Shown piece after piece: positions 41,469 to 51,463 of a stretch of 64,000 nucleotides of DNA (the first letter of the stretch is position 1; the number at the start of each line of letters is the position of its first letter). The position numbers and the translations under genes are program-made. The stretch spans positions 1,922,001 through 1,986,000 of the forward strand of contig OY781889.1 in assembly GCA_963677185.1 (NCBI GenBank), in the 5' to 3' direction. The notes under the pieces were generated by a model. It had not been told where the DNA came from. It saw only the letters and a program-made list of their open reading frames with translations, and did no database searches. This stretch comes from G963677185 sp963677185 (GTDB lineage Bacteria; Bacillota; Syntrophomonadia; Syntrophomonadales; Syntrophomonadaceae).

Positions 41469-41582
41469 AGTGTCACCTCCTTGTTATTAAACGGCACTAA
41501 ATAATATATCACCTGATTTTAATAAAAGCAAGGAAAAAGCAACCGGGGCAAGATATTTTATACGCTCCCCTTATTGTATAGC

Positions 41583-41611
41583 TGGATAAAAGGCCGTCCA
41601 TAGGATATACT
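41583..41611 (+). promoter_or_regulatory. Candidate promoter of lepA
   Basis: TGGATA (41583-41588) and TATACT (41606-41611) are 17 bases apart, 37 bp before the TTG start. Confidence 0.4.
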
Positions 41612-41647
41612 TTTATGGCGTTATTTTAAATGAACAGGTGGTACACT

Positions 41648-43450
41648 TTGCGCGAAAACATTCGAAATTTTAGTATTATCGCCCATATCGACCATGGCAA
41701 ATCAACCCTGGCCGATCGCCTGCTGGAATTTACCGGCGCTCTTACCGGAAGGGAGATGCGTGAGCAGGTGCTGGACAAAATGGACCTGGAGCGGGAGCGG
41801 GGCATAACCATCAAGCTCCAGCCGGTGCGCCTGAATTACCGGGCCCGGGACGGGCAGGATTATATCCTCAATCTTATCGACACCCCGGGGCATGTGGATT
41901 TCTCTTATGAGGTTTCCCGCAGCTTGGCCGCCTGTGAAGGAGCCCTCCTGGTGGTGGATGCCTCTCAGGGCATCGAGGCCCAGACTCTGGCCAACGTCTA
42001 CATGGCCATGGACATGAACCTGGAGATCGTTGGTGTAATCAATAAAATTGACCTGCCGGGCGCAGAGCCGGAAAGAGTGATCAAGGAGATTGAGGATGTA
42101 ATCGGCATAGCCGGCGACGAGATTCTGCCCATATCAGCCAAGCTGGGACAGGGGATTGAAGAGGTTTTGGAAGCCATCGTCAGCCGGATACCTGCTCCGC
42201 CGGAACCGGATCACACGGAATTCCGGGCTCTAATATTTGATTCCTACTTCGATTCCTATAAAGGAGCCATCTCTTATATACGGGTCTTTGATGGAGAGAT
42301 TAAGAAAGGCGAATCCATTCGCATGATGTCCACTGGCAAGGATTTTGAGCTTATAGAAATCGGGGTTTTAACACCTCATATGATGCCGGTGGATAGCTTG
42401 AAGGCTGGAGAAGTCGGGTACATTGCCGCAGCCATGAAGAACGTGCTGGATACCAAGGTCGGCGATACTATAACCGCCGCGGCCCGGCCGGCTGTGAGAG
42501 CGCTGCCTGGATACAAGGAAATCAAGCCGGTGGTATTCTGCGGTATGTATCCGCTGGAAAACAACGAATTTGAAAAACTTCGCGATGCCCTGGAAAAACT
42601 GGAACTGAATGATTCTTCCCTGTTTTATGAACCTGAATCATCTGAAGCCCTGGGCTTTGGTTTCCGTTGCGGCTTTCTGGGCCTGCTGCATATGGAAATT
42701 GTCAAGGAACGCCTGGAAAGGGAATATGATCTGACCCTGCTCGGCACAGCGCCCAGCGTAGTCTATCAGGTGAAGCTGACCAACGGAGATATGATAGAAG
42801 TGCAGAATCCAGCCCACTGGCCAGAGGAACAGCGTATTGAAAATGTTCTCGAACCATTTGTGAAAGTATCTATCATGGTTCCCAACGATTATGTGGGGAC
42901 GGTTATGGAACTGTGCCAGGAAAAACGTGGCCGGTTCAGCAATATGGAGTATCTCAGCCCGCAGCGGGTTATGCTTGTTTATTTGCTGCCTCTGGGCGAG
43001 ATTCTTTATGACTTTTTTGACGGTTTGAAATCCCGCACTCGCGGTTATGCCTCCATGGACTACGAAATGGCTGATTACGAAGTATCCGAACTTATCAAGC
43101 TGGATATTTTGCTAAATAATGAACCGGTAGATGCTCTGTCGACCATTGTTCACAAGGACAAAGCCTATTACCAGGGCCGGGCCATGGTGCAAAAGTTGAG
43201 AAAGATAATTCCCCGCCAGATGTATGAAGTGGCCATTCAGGCAGCCATCGGCAACCGGGTGATATCCCGCGAAACTGTGAAGGCGATGCGCAAGGACGTG
43301 CTGGCCAAATGCTATGGCGGCGACATAACCAGGAAAAGGAAGCTGCTGGAGAAGCAGAAAGAAGGCAAGAAGCGCATGAAGCAGATCGGCCGGGTGGAAG
43401 TGCCCCGGGACGCATTTATGAGCGTGTTGAGCATTGATGAAAGCAAATAA
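41648..43450 (+). CDS. lepA: Elongation factor 4 (LepA)
   Basis: I take TTG 41648 (MRENIRNFSIIAHIDHGKST) with AGGTGG upstream: it gives 600 residues, the usual LepA length; ATG 41630 would add six. The GTPase motifs AHIDHGKST, DTPGH and NKIDLPG are present, and the C-terminal LepA domain has RVEVPRDAFM. It back-translocates stalled ribosomes. Its stop overlaps the start of hemW. Confidence 0.97.
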   Translation: MRENIRNFSIIAHIDHGKSTLADRLLEFTGALTGREMREQVLDKMDLERERGITIKLQPVRLNYRARDGQDYILNLIDTPGHVDFSYEVSRSLAACEGALLVVDASQGIEAQTLANVYMAMDMNLEIVGVINKIDLPGAEPERVIKEIEDVIGIAGDEILPISAKLGQGIEEVLEAIVSRIPAPPEPDHTEFRALIFDSYFDSYKGAISYIRVFDGEIKKGESIRMMSTGKDFELIEIGVLTPHMMPVDSLKAGEVGYIAAAMKNVLDTKVGDTITAAARPAVRALPGYKEIKPVVFCGMYPLENNEFEKLRDALEKLELNDSSLFYEPESSEALGFGFRCGFLGLLHMEIVKERLEREYDLTLLGTAPSVVYQVKLTNGDMIEVQNPAHWPEEQRIENVLEPFVKVSIMVPNDYVGTVMELCQEKRGRFSNMEYLSPQRVMLVYLLPLGEILYDFFDGLKSRTRGYASMDYEMADYEVSELIKLDILLNNEPVDALSTIVHKDKAYYQGRAMVQKLRKIIPRQMYEVAIQAAIGNRVISRETVKAMRKDVLAKCYGGDITRKRKLLEKQKEGKKRMKQIGRVEVPRDAFMSVLSIDESK

Positions 43451-44627
43451 TCCCCGGGGATTATATATTCATATACCATTTTGCATCCGAAAGTGTCCGT
43501 ACTGCGATTTTCTTTCCTATGCCCCCGAATGCCTGCCGGCGAGCGGGGGCTTCTGCGTCCCGGACCCGCCGCAGCATACAGCTCGAAAGCTGGTGCCGGA
43601 TACGTTTATATCCAGTCTGGCCTGTGAAATTGAGTCCTGTGCCGCCTCCAACCCCATCCAGAAACTGGATTCAGTTTTTATGGGCGGAGGAACCCCTTCA
43701 CTGTTGATGGGTGAGCAGTTTGCAGCGATTATGAATGCGGTCAGGAAGTCTTTCGTTCTGACGGCAGATTGTGAAATCAGCCTGGAAGCCAATCCCGGCA
43801 GCTTGAGCTCGGCCAGGCTGGCCGCTTATATGGATGCCGGGCTGAACCGGATTTCACTGGGGATCCAGAGCTTTGTGGAAGAAGAGTTGATTATCCTGGG
43901 CCGGGCGCACGGAATCGAAGAAAACTACGCAGCAATCGAGCTGATTAAGAAGGCTGGCGTGAATAATTTCAATCTCGATCTGATATGCGGAGTGCCGGGG
44001 CAAAGCCTATCCAGCCTGGAGTCCAGCGTCAATCTGGTACTGGATGCCGCCCCGGACCATATATCCGCCTACATTTTGCAGGTGGAGGAGCATACTCCCA
44101 TGGGTGGACAGCTCATGCGCGGAAGCCTGGCACTGCCGGATGACGAGATAGCTGAGGCCATGTACTATCAGATTATGGATGCTCTGGCCGGCGCTGGCTA
44201 CAGGCACTATGAAATATCCAACTACGCCCGCCCCGGCAAGGAGTGCCGCCATAACTTGAAGTACTGGGACGCGGAAGAATACCTGGGAGTCGGACCAGGA
44301 GCGGTTAGCTATGTCGCAGGAGAGCGCCGCCGCAACGATACCGGCTTGGAAGATTACCTGGCCGGCAGCCTTCAGTATTCAAAACTTGAAAAAATGGATC
44401 ATGAACAGCAGGCCATTGATGCCCTGATTTTGGGTTTACGCCTGGCGGATGGGATAGATGCTAAAGCGTTTCGGACGCGATGGGGCTGGGACCCTGCCCG
44501 CAGGTTTGCGGTAGAAATACAGGAACTGGAGCAGGCTGGATTGCTTTCCAGCGGCGCTGGACGCCTGGCACTCACCCGAAACGGCTATATTCTTTCCAAC
44601 CAGGTTTTTATGGCATTTTTGCCATGA
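43437..44627 (+). CDS. hemW: HemW, heme chaperone-like radical SAM protein
   Basis: The 396-residue protein has YIHIPFCIRKCPYCDF, a CX3CX2C radical SAM site, followed by MGGGTPSLL and RISLGIQSF. It lies between lepA and hrcA, the usual place in Firmicutes. HemW proteins were long annotated as coproporphyrinogen oxidases but act as heme chaperones. An inserted loop of about 25 residues (around residues 28-50) follows the cluster motif and is longer than usual. Start ATG 43437 overlaps lepA by 14 bp. Confidence 0.93.
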   Translation: MKANNPRGLYIHIPFCIRKCPYCDFLSYAPECLPASGGFCVPDPPQHTARKLVPDTFISSLACEIESCAASNPIQKLDSVFMGGGTPSLLMGEQFAAIMNAVRKSFVLTADCEISLEANPGSLSSARLAAYMDAGLNRISLGIQSFVEEELIILGRAHGIEENYAAIELIKKAGVNNFNLDLICGVPGQSLSSLESSVNLVLDAAPDHISAYILQVEEHTPMGGQLMRGSLALPDDEIAEAMYYQIMDALAGAGYRHYEISNYARPGKECRHNLKYWDAEEYLGVGPGAVSYVAGERRRNDTGLEDYLAGSLQYSKLEKMDHEQQAIDALILGLRLADGIDAKAFRTRWGWDPARRFAVEIQELEQAGLLSSGAGRLALTRNGYILSNQVFMAFLP

Positions 44628-44661
44628 GCATTCCATATGTTAGTGCAGTAAAGAGCAGGTC

Positions 44662-44690
44662 TTGACAAACATTGACTATCATGTTATTTT
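44662..44690 (+). promoter_or_regulatory. Promoter of the hrcA heat-shock operon
   Basis: A perfect TTGACA (44662-44667) and TATTTT (44685-44690) lie 17 bases apart. The CIRCE operator follows just downstream. Confidence 0.8.
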
Positions 44691-44701
44691 TGAAAAAATG
44701 A

Positions 44702-44728
44702 TTAGCACTCGATAGGGGAGAGTGCTAA
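44702..44728. promoter_or_regulatory. CIRCE element (HrcA operator)
   Basis: TTAGCACTC (44702-44710), a nine-base spacer and GAGTGCTAA (44720-44728) reproduce the perfect CIRCE operator. HrcA, encoded 17 bp downstream, binds it and represses the operon without heat stress. Confidence 0.97.
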
Positions 44729-44744
44729 CAGAGTTGGTGAAGCT

Positions 44745-45773
44745 ATGACCCTTGACGAAAGAAAACGGGCCATATTAGAATCTATAATCCGCGATTATGT
44801 TGAAACGGCTGAACCAGTCGGGTCAAGAGCAATCGTTAAAAAACACGGTCTCAAGATCAGTGCCGCTACTGTGCGCAATGAAATGGCCGATCTGGAAGAC
44901 ATGGGCTATCTGGAACAGCCGCATACCTCGGCCGGGCGCATTCCTTCGGAAAAGGGTTACCGCTACTATGTAGATTGCATCATGGAGAAGGAGAAGCCCA
45001 CCGACGAAGATATGTTTATTCTGCAGGGCCTTTTAGGTGAACACATGAGGGATTGGCAGGCGGTGGCACAGAAAATCGGTCAGTTCATGGCCCAGTTGAC
45101 TAACTACGCATCGTTCATAGTTCTGCCGGCAGTTCGTTTTGAACAGATCACCAGCCTTCAGTTGGTCCCCTTGAATGAAGGCCAGGCATTGCTGCTTATG
45201 GTTACCGATAATGGATTGGTTATGCACCGGACTATCGAGATTCCGGCCACCGTGAGCAAAGCTGATTTAGAGCAAATGGCAGAATCTCTGACCCAGAGCC
45301 TGCGTGGTAAGACCCTGGCCAGTGTCCGGCGAGGAGAATTGCGCAGCATGCGGGACGAGCTGAAACGCCGCCGTCAGGTTATTGATAGGGCGCTGGAAGC
45401 CATAGAGCAGGTCATGGGCGAGAACGGCGATGACAAGGTTTTAATCAGCGGCATACTGAATATGCTGAACGAACCGGAATTCAAGGATATGGAGATGCTG
45501 AAGCGCGTCCTGAAGCTTCTGGAAGAGGAACGGCACCTGAAGCACCTGCTCCCGCTCAAGGCAGGGCAGGAGGTCAATATCAGAATTGGCCGGGAAAACC
45601 AGGAAGAATCGGTCCGGGATATGAGCCTGGTCTTTACAGGGTACCGCTCCGGCAATGAAGAAGGCAAACTGGGGTTGATTGGGCCGGTACGCATGGAATA
45701 CTGGAAAGCCGCTGGAAGCCTGGAGTCTATTCAAATGATGATAGAGGAAGTAATGAAGAAATACTTCACCTGA
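44745..45773 (+). CDS. hrcA: Heat-inducible transcription repressor HrcA
   Basis: The 342-residue protein has the winged-helix region ILESIIRDYVETAEPVGSRA and AATVRNEMADLEDMGYLEQP, followed by TSAGRIPSEKGYRYYVD and a GAF-like domain ending GPVRMEYWKA. It represses the operon via the CIRCE element upstream. It is first in hrcA-grpE-dnaK-dnaJ. An autoregulated start is expected. Confidence 0.97.
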   Translation: MTLDERKRAILESIIRDYVETAEPVGSRAIVKKHGLKISAATVRNEMADLEDMGYLEQPHTSAGRIPSEKGYRYYVDCIMEKEKPTDEDMFILQGLLGEHMRDWQAVAQKIGQFMAQLTNYASFIVLPAVRFEQITSLQLVPLNEGQALLLMVTDNGLVMHRTIEIPATVSKADLEQMAESLTQSLRGKTLASVRRGELRSMRDELKRRRQVIDRALEAIEQVMGENGDDKVLISGILNMLNEPEFKDMEMLKRVLKLLEEERHLKHLLPLKAGQEVNIRIGRENQEESVRDMSLVFTGYRSGNEEGKLGLIGPVRMEYWKAAGSLESIQMMIEEVMKKYFT

Positions 45774-45898
45774 CGCGCGCTGGTTCGGGAATGTACTTGG
45801 ATAAATACCGGATTTGGCGGTCCAGGATTCTAAATAAATGTCATATTTGTCAAGCGTAAAGGCATTAAAGCCGGCTTGATCTTACCGAGGTGAACAAT

Positions 45899-46489
45899 AT
45901 GAACGAAAACGACAAAGGGAACAATGCAGAAGCGATGGGAAACAAGCTTGAAATGCCGTGGGACGGCGCAGAAGCTGCACCAGAGCAGCCGGGTGCCGGT
46001 CCGGAAACGGAAAAAAACGAGGTGGATATGTTAAGGCAATTACTGGAAGAGGCCCAGGCCGAAGCGGCTCGCAACCATGATTTATATCTCCGGGCTCTGG
46101 CGGATGCTGACAACATCAAGAAAAGAGCGGGGCGTGACCGAGAACAATATTTAATGTACGCGAATGAATCCATAATAAAAAAATTGCTGCCCCAGCTGGA
46201 TAGTCTCGAGAAAGCCATGGAGAACGCCGGAAAGAGCCAGGATTATGGAATCCTGTCCAAGGGCGTGGACATGATATATAAGAATTTAACGGATGTTTTG
46301 AAATCGGAAGGCATTGAGTGCATTGACTGTGTGGGTCAGGAATTCGATCCTCATTTTCACCAGCCGCTTATGACCGAAGAAAGCGATGAACATCCTGACA
46401 ACACAGTAATAGAGGAATTTCAAAAAGGATATAAAATGCATAACCGGGTGATAAGGCCCAGCCTGGTTAAAGTCAACCAGCAAGGCTAA
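45899..46489 (+). CDS. grpE: Nucleotide exchange factor GrpE
   Basis: The 196-residue protein has an acidic N-terminus, a long coiled coil and the GrpE head (ADADNIKKRAGRDREQYLMY, then GQEFDPHFHQPLM). It releases ADP from DnaK. The start is ATG 45899 after GAGGTG, 125 bp after hrcA. It is part of the CIRCE-controlled heat-shock operon. Confidence 0.97.
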   Translation: MNENDKGNNAEAMGNKLEMPWDGAEAAPEQPGAGPETEKNEVDMLRQLLEEAQAEAARNHDLYLRALADADNIKKRAGRDREQYLMYANESIIKKLLPQLDSLEKAMENAGKSQDYGILSKGVDMIYKNLTDVLKSEGIECIDCVGQEFDPHFHQPLMTEESDEHPDNTVIEEFQKGYKMHNRVIRPSLVKVNQQG

Positions 46490-46545
46490 TAATATCAGTC
46501 AACTGTTACCAAAAAATGAAAGGCAATATTTTGGAGGTGTAATCA

Positions 46546-48354
46546 ATGAGTAAAGTAGTAGGCATTGACCTCGGTACCACCAATTCAGCGATAGCGGTTA
46601 TGGAAAACGGAGAAGCCGTAATTATTCCGAATAAGGAAGGGGACAGGATAACCCCTTCGGTAGTGGGCTTTTCGAAAAGCGGAGAACGCCTGGTCGGACG
46701 TGTGGCCAAGCGCCAGGCGGTCACTAATCCCGAAAAGACCGTTTTATCAATCAAGCGCAGAATGGGAACCGATTTCAAAGTAAAAATAGACGCCAAGGAG
46801 TATTCTCCCCAGGAGATATCGGCCATGATCCTGCAAAAGGTCAAGGTTGACGCCGAAGCATATCTCGGCGAAAAGATAACCCAGGCAGTCATAACCGTTC
46901 CGGCATATTTTACTGACTCGCAGCGTCAGGCCACTAAAGATGCGGGCACGATTGCCGGACTGGAAGTACTGCGCATAATCAACGAACCAACCGCAGCAGC
47001 CCTGGCTTACGGGCTGGACAAGGAAGACATGCAGACCATCCTGGTGTTTGACCTGGGCGGCGGAACCTTTGACGTATCCATCCTGGAAATAGGCGACGGA
47101 GTATTTGAAGTAAAGGCTACCAGCGGCAACAACCGGCTTGGCGGAGATGACTTCGACAACCGGGTCATGGACTGGCTAGTGGAAGATTTCAAGAAGGACA
47201 ACGGTATTGACCTGCGCAATGACAAGATGGCCATGCATAGACTGAAGGAAACAGTGGAAAAGGCCAAACATGAGCTTTCCACTCTGATGAGTACTGATGT
47301 CAATGTTCCTTATATCACTGCTACTGGTGAAGGTCCTGTCCATCTAGAAAAGACTCTGACCAGGGCCAAGTTCGACGAATTAACCGCTGACTTGGTCGAA
47401 AAGACAATGGGACCGCTGCGCCAGGCCATGAAAGATTCCGGGCTGGACGCCAAACAGATTGACAAGGTAATCCTGGTCGGAGGTTCCACCAGAATGCCGT
47501 CGGTGCAGAAAGCTGTAAAAGATTATCTGGGCAAAGAGCCCTTCAAAGGCATCAATCCTGACGAAGTCGTGGCTTTGGGAGCCGCAATCCAAGCCGGGGT
47601 GCTTTCCGGCGTGGTCAGCGACGTAGTACTTCTGGATGTAACGCCGCTTTCGCTAGGAATTGAAACCCTGGGCGGTGTTTTTACCCGGATTATAGACCGC
47701 AATACCACCATCCCGACCTCCAAGAGCCAGATTTTCACTACTGCCGCCGATAATCAAACCTCGGTAGAGATTCATGTTCTCCAGGGAGAAAGAAAAATGG
47801 CTGATAAGAACGTGACTCTGGGACGTTTCAACCTGACTGGAATCCCGCCTGCCCGGCGGGGCGAGCCCCAGGTGGAGGTCAAGTTCGATATTGACGTCAA
47901 TGGCATTGCCCACGTGAGCGCCAAAGATCTGGCGACCAACAAGGAACAGTCGATTACGATTACGTCTTCCAGCGGACTTAACTCCGATGAAATCGAAACC
48001 ATGGTCAGGGACGCCGAAAAGCATGCCGAAGAAGATGAACGGCGCTTCCACGAGATTGAGGTTCGCAACGGGGCTGACAGTATGATGTACCAGTGTGAGC
48101 GCTCCCTGAAGGAGTTTGAGGAACAAACCAGCGCCGAAGATCGCAGCAAGGTCGAAGAGAAGATCCAGGAGCTGCGCAAGACCGTAGAAGGTGGCGATAT
48201 TGAAGCGATTGAAAAGAAGACCGAGGAATTAACCCAGGCTATGTATGAATTGACCGCCAAGGTCTATCAGAAAGCCAACCCCGATGCCGGGGCTCATGAT
48301 GAAAAAGACGACGGGGTCTTTGACGCTGATTACAATATTCCGGACGAAGAATAA
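46546..48354 (+). CDS. dnaK: Molecular chaperone DnaK
   Basis: The 602-residue Hsp70 starts MSKVVGIDLGTTNSAIAVM and has DLGGGTFDVSILE (about 170), VILVGGSTRMPSVQ (about 305) and the substrate domain with DVTPLSLGIETLGGVFT. The C-terminal lid is of Gram-positive length. TTTGGAGGTG precedes the start. It works with GrpE and DnaJ, encoded on both sides. Confidence 0.98.
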   Translation: MSKVVGIDLGTTNSAIAVMENGEAVIIPNKEGDRITPSVVGFSKSGERLVGRVAKRQAVTNPEKTVLSIKRRMGTDFKVKIDAKEYSPQEISAMILQKVKVDAEAYLGEKITQAVITVPAYFTDSQRQATKDAGTIAGLEVLRIINEPTAAALAYGLDKEDMQTILVFDLGGGTFDVSILEIGDGVFEVKATSGNNRLGGDDFDNRVMDWLVEDFKKDNGIDLRNDKMAMHRLKETVEKAKHELSTLMSTDVNVPYITATGEGPVHLEKTLTRAKFDELTADLVEKTMGPLRQAMKDSGLDAKQIDKVILVGGSTRMPSVQKAVKDYLGKEPFKGINPDEVVALGAAIQAGVLSGVVSDVVLLDVTPLSLGIETLGGVFTRIIDRNTTIPTSKSQIFTTAADNQTSVEIHVLQGERKMADKNVTLGRFNLTGIPPARRGEPQVEVKFDIDVNGIAHVSAKDLATNKEQSITITSSSGLNSDEIETMVRDAEKHAEEDERRFHEIEVRNGADSMMYQCERSLKEFEEQTSAEDRSKVEEKIQELRKTVEGGDIEAIEKKTEELTQAMYELTAKVYQKANPDAGAHDEKDDGVFDADYNIPDEE

Positions 48355-48544
48355 TCAGGTCTGGACAAAAATAAAGCGTCATTGTTTAATAGTATAGGTT
48401 GATTTCCCTGGCGGTGGTCAGCGTTGTGAAAAGGTTGACCAGGTGGGGAGTAGGCAAGCATGTTGCATTTTCAGCATGGGAGCTGGCTACTCCTCATCTT
48501 TTGCATGGGAATATATGTTAATTTAACACGGGAAGGTGACATAA

Positions 48545-49690
48545 ATGGCATCGAAGCCGGATGTGTATGAAATTCTGGGAGTATCAAAGGAAGCATCTCA
48601 GGATGAGATTAAGAGTGCGTATCGCAAACTGGCCAAGAAATATCACCCGGACGCCAACAGCAACGGGGAAGCCTCTGCTGACAAGTTCAAAGAGGCAACT
48701 ATGGCTTATGAAATTCTCAGTGACCCGCAAAAGCGTGCGACCTATGATCGATACGGCTTTGACGCATTTGATCCTTCGAAAGCAGGCAATGGCTACGGCG
48801 GTTTTGGATTTGAAGATTTGAGCGGTTTTGGTGATTTATTTGACATTCTGTTCGGAAGCTCCCGCACTGGTGGAAATCGCCGGCCCAGCGGCCCTCAAAA
48901 AGGAGCCGATCGTGAAATGCGGATTGAAATAACCCTGGAAGATGCCGTGTACGGAACCAAGAGGAATATCGAAATCACCCGATCAGAGAAGTGTGCTAAA
49001 TGTGATGGCAGCGGAGTTGGCGAGGGCGGAAAAGTGGATACATGCAGCCGCTGCCAGGGAACCGGACAGCATCGCACCGTTCAGAGCACCCCATTCGGAA
49101 GGTTTGAGTCAGTGAAGCCCTGTCCGTCATGCCGGGGAGAAGGCAAAACCATAGACAAGCCCTGCCCGGAGTGCAAGGGAACCGGCAAAGCCAAAGCCGT
49201 TCGCAATATTAATGTAACCATTCCGGCCGGGATTGAACACGGTTCCAGGCTGCGCATTCAAGGCGAAGGTGAAGCCGGCACCAGGGGCGGACCAGCCGGA
49301 GATCTTTACGTGGGTGTGCTGGTCAAGGCTCACCCCAGGTATAAGCGAGACGGAGTTCATCTCTATTTTGAACAGAAGATTGACTTCGCCCAGGCGGCTT
49401 TGGGAGCACAAATGACCATAAAGCTGCTGGACAGCAGCGAATACGAGCTGCAAATCCCGGAAGGCACTCAGCCTGGCGACATGATCACCATCAAGGGCAA
49501 AGGGGTTCCATACCTGGGAAGCAGCCGCTCTGGAGATTTGCATGTTTTGATTACAGTAACCATACCCAGGAAGTTGAACAAGCACCAGCGCGAGATTCTT
49601 CAGCAGTTTCACGGAGAACCTAATACAGAGGACGACAAGGACGGTCGCCGTGGTTTTTTCGATAAGTTCCGCCGTGATGCGACCGGATAA
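48545..49690 (+). CDS. dnaJ: Chaperone DnaJ
   Basis: The 381-residue protein has a J domain with HPD (KKYHPDANS), a Gly/Phe region, four CxxCxGxG zinc modules (CAKCDGSG, CSRCQGTG, CPSCRGEG, CPECKGTG) and the C-terminal substrate domains. It is a type I DnaJ that stimulates DnaK. It is separated from dnaK by 190 bp that can form hairpins. Confidence 0.98.
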   Translation: MASKPDVYEILGVSKEASQDEIKSAYRKLAKKYHPDANSNGEASADKFKEATMAYEILSDPQKRATYDRYGFDAFDPSKAGNGYGGFGFEDLSGFGDLFDILFGSSRTGGNRRPSGPQKGADREMRIEITLEDAVYGTKRNIEITRSEKCAKCDGSGVGEGGKVDTCSRCQGTGQHRTVQSTPFGRFESVKPCPSCRGEGKTIDKPCPECKGTGKAKAVRNINVTIPAGIEHGSRLRIQGEGEAGTRGGPAGDLYVGVLVKAHPRYKRDGVHLYFEQKIDFAQAALGAQMTIKLLDSSEYELQIPEGTQPGDMITIKGKGVPYLGSSRSGDLHVLITVTIPRKLNKHQREILQQFHGEPNTEDDKDGRRGFFDKFRRDATG

Positions 49691-49704
49691 GGAGAAATAT
49701 AGCC

Positions 49705-50649
49705 ATGATATGGAAAGAAATCAGCGTGCTGACCACCGGCAATTGTGTTGATGCAGTTGCCGGTGTTTTTGGACAATTGGGATCAGGGGGCGTGCAAATC
49801 GAAGATCCCCAGGCAGCCCGTACTTATCAAAAGAATGACCACGGACAAAAGCTCCAGGTGGATGAAGACTTTTACAATCACGAATTTGTATTGGTCAAGG
49901 CATATTTTCCCCCGGAAAAAGACGTGGTGGAACAGCTTAAGAAGTCAATACAGCTTGTTTCCGAAAGCTTCGGCGAGCGCTGCAAAGTGTTCATCAAGGA
50001 AATAAATGAAATAGACGGCGAAGACTGGGAAAATTCCTGGAAAGTATATTACCATGCGTTTAATGTGGGACGCATTCTGATTAAGCCGTCCTGGGAAGAG
50101 CGGTTGTTAAAGGAAAATGAAGTACTGGTGGAAATCGATCCCGGCATGGCCTTTGGAACCGGCATCCATGCTTCCACCCGTTTCTGCCTGCGCTTTGTCG
50201 ACCAGTACATAAAAGGAGGCGAACGGGTGGCTGATGCTGGCTGCGGTTCGGGGATTCTGTCCATTGCGGCCGCCCGCCTGGGAGCTATATCTGTTTTAGG
50301 CTGGGATATTGACGAGCTGGCGGTTAGAATCGCCCGGGACAATGTGGAACTCAACGGCCTGAAGAGTATTATCAGGCTCGATTGCGGAGATGCGGTGGAA
50401 AATCTGGCTGGAAGTGAATTTGACGTGATTTTGGCTAATATAACCGCAGATCTGGTGGTGGAGCTTATTCCTGAAGCCGCAAAGGTTCTGGTGCCAGGAG
50501 GTATGCTGTTCGGATCCGGAATTGTTGAGGGCCGCTGGCCCAGCGTGAGAGACCAGCTGGAAAGACATGGCTTCGAGGTTGTGGAAATGCTGAAGGACAT
50601 AGACTGGATTGGAGTAGCCGCCCGCAAGCTGCAGCAACAAGCGGAATGA
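49705..50649 (+). CDS. prmA: Ribosomal protein L11 methyltransferase
   Basis: The 314-residue protein has the PrmA N-terminal domain and SAM-binding motif ADAGCGSGILSIAAARLG. EIDPGMAFGTGIHAST precedes it. It trimethylates ribosomal protein L11. It starts 14 bp after dnaJ and 12 bp before rsmE in the usual dnaJ-prmA-rsmE order. Confidence 0.95.
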   Translation: MIWKEISVLTTGNCVDAVAGVFGQLGSGGVQIEDPQAARTYQKNDHGQKLQVDEDFYNHEFVLVKAYFPPEKDVVEQLKKSIQLVSESFGERCKVFIKEINEIDGEDWENSWKVYYHAFNVGRILIKPSWEERLLKENEVLVEIDPGMAFGTGIHASTRFCLRFVDQYIKGGERVADAGCGSGILSIAAARLGAISVLGWDIDELAVRIARDNVELNGLKSIIRLDCGDAVENLAGSEFDVILANITADLVVELIPEAAKVLVPGGMLFGSGIVEGRWPSVRDQLERHGFEVVEMLKDIDWIGVAARKLQQQAE

Positions 50650-50661
50650 TGGAGGTTCCTT

Positions 50662-51420
50662 ATGCACCGTTTTTATATTGAGCCAGATAATATCGATATT
50701 CCGAGGAGCATGGTCAGATTCGGAGAAGATGAGGCCCGGCATATCACCAAAGTATTACGTTTCGAATCCGGCGATATAGTATACGCTTTCGATGGAAGCG
50801 GAGCCGAGTATCGGCTGGAGCTTATCCGGGCTGGAGTTCTGCTTATAGGAAGAATACTTGAGGTTGTTCGGCCTGAACGGGAGCCCCGGCACCAGCTGGT
50901 GCTGGTTCAGGGTCTGGCCAAAGCCGATCGGATGGACACTGTTGTCCAGAAAGCAGTGGAAATTGGCGTAAGTGATATTATACCGGTGATAACCCGATTT
51001 TCGGTAGTCAGGCTGGAAAACGGCAAAAAAGGCAGCAAAACCGAACGCTGGCAGCATATAGCCCGTGAGGCCTGCAAGCAAAGCCGCCGCACCTTGATTC
51101 CCACTGTCCATACCCCCCTTACTCTTAAGGAGTTCTGGGATGAACTGCCTGCTGGCCTGCCAGACGGACACATTATAATGGCGTACGAAAATGCGGAACC
51201 AGGTTCTTTACAAGCGGCGGTGAGCAGAATTAACCTTGAAACCAGCGAGAAAATATACCTTTTAATTGGACCAGAAGGCGGCTGGGATCAGGCGGAAGCC
51301 GATCAGGCCAGGGTGCATGGCGCATGTATGGTCAGCCTGGGACCGAGAATCCTACGCACTGAAACCGCCGGGCTGGTGCTGGCATCGCTGGTATTGCAGG
51401 CTCTTGGTGATTTGGGATGA
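50662..51420 (+). CDS. rsmE: 16S rRNA (uracil1498-N3)-methyltransferase
   Basis: The 252-residue SPOUT-fold protein has ARHITKVLRF at the PUA-like N-terminus and the knot motifs LLIGPEGGWDQAEA and SLGPRILRTETA. It methylates U1498 of 16S rRNA. GGAGGTT precedes the ATG. The gene sits between prmA and mtaB. Confidence 0.95.
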   Translation: MHRFYIEPDNIDIPRSMVRFGEDEARHITKVLRFESGDIVYAFDGSGAEYRLELIRAGVLLIGRILEVVRPEREPRHQLVLVQGLAKADRMDTVVQKAVEIGVSDIIPVITRFSVVRLENGKKGSKTERWQHIAREACKQSRRTLIPTVHTPLTLKEFWDELPAGLPDGHIIMAYENAEPGSLQAAVSRINLETSEKIYLLIGPEGGWDQAEADQARVHGACMVSLGPRILRTETAGLVLASLVLQALGDLG

Positions 51421-51463
51421 TTGGGCATATGTTTAAAGTGCCCGCACTTAAAAGGAACATAGG

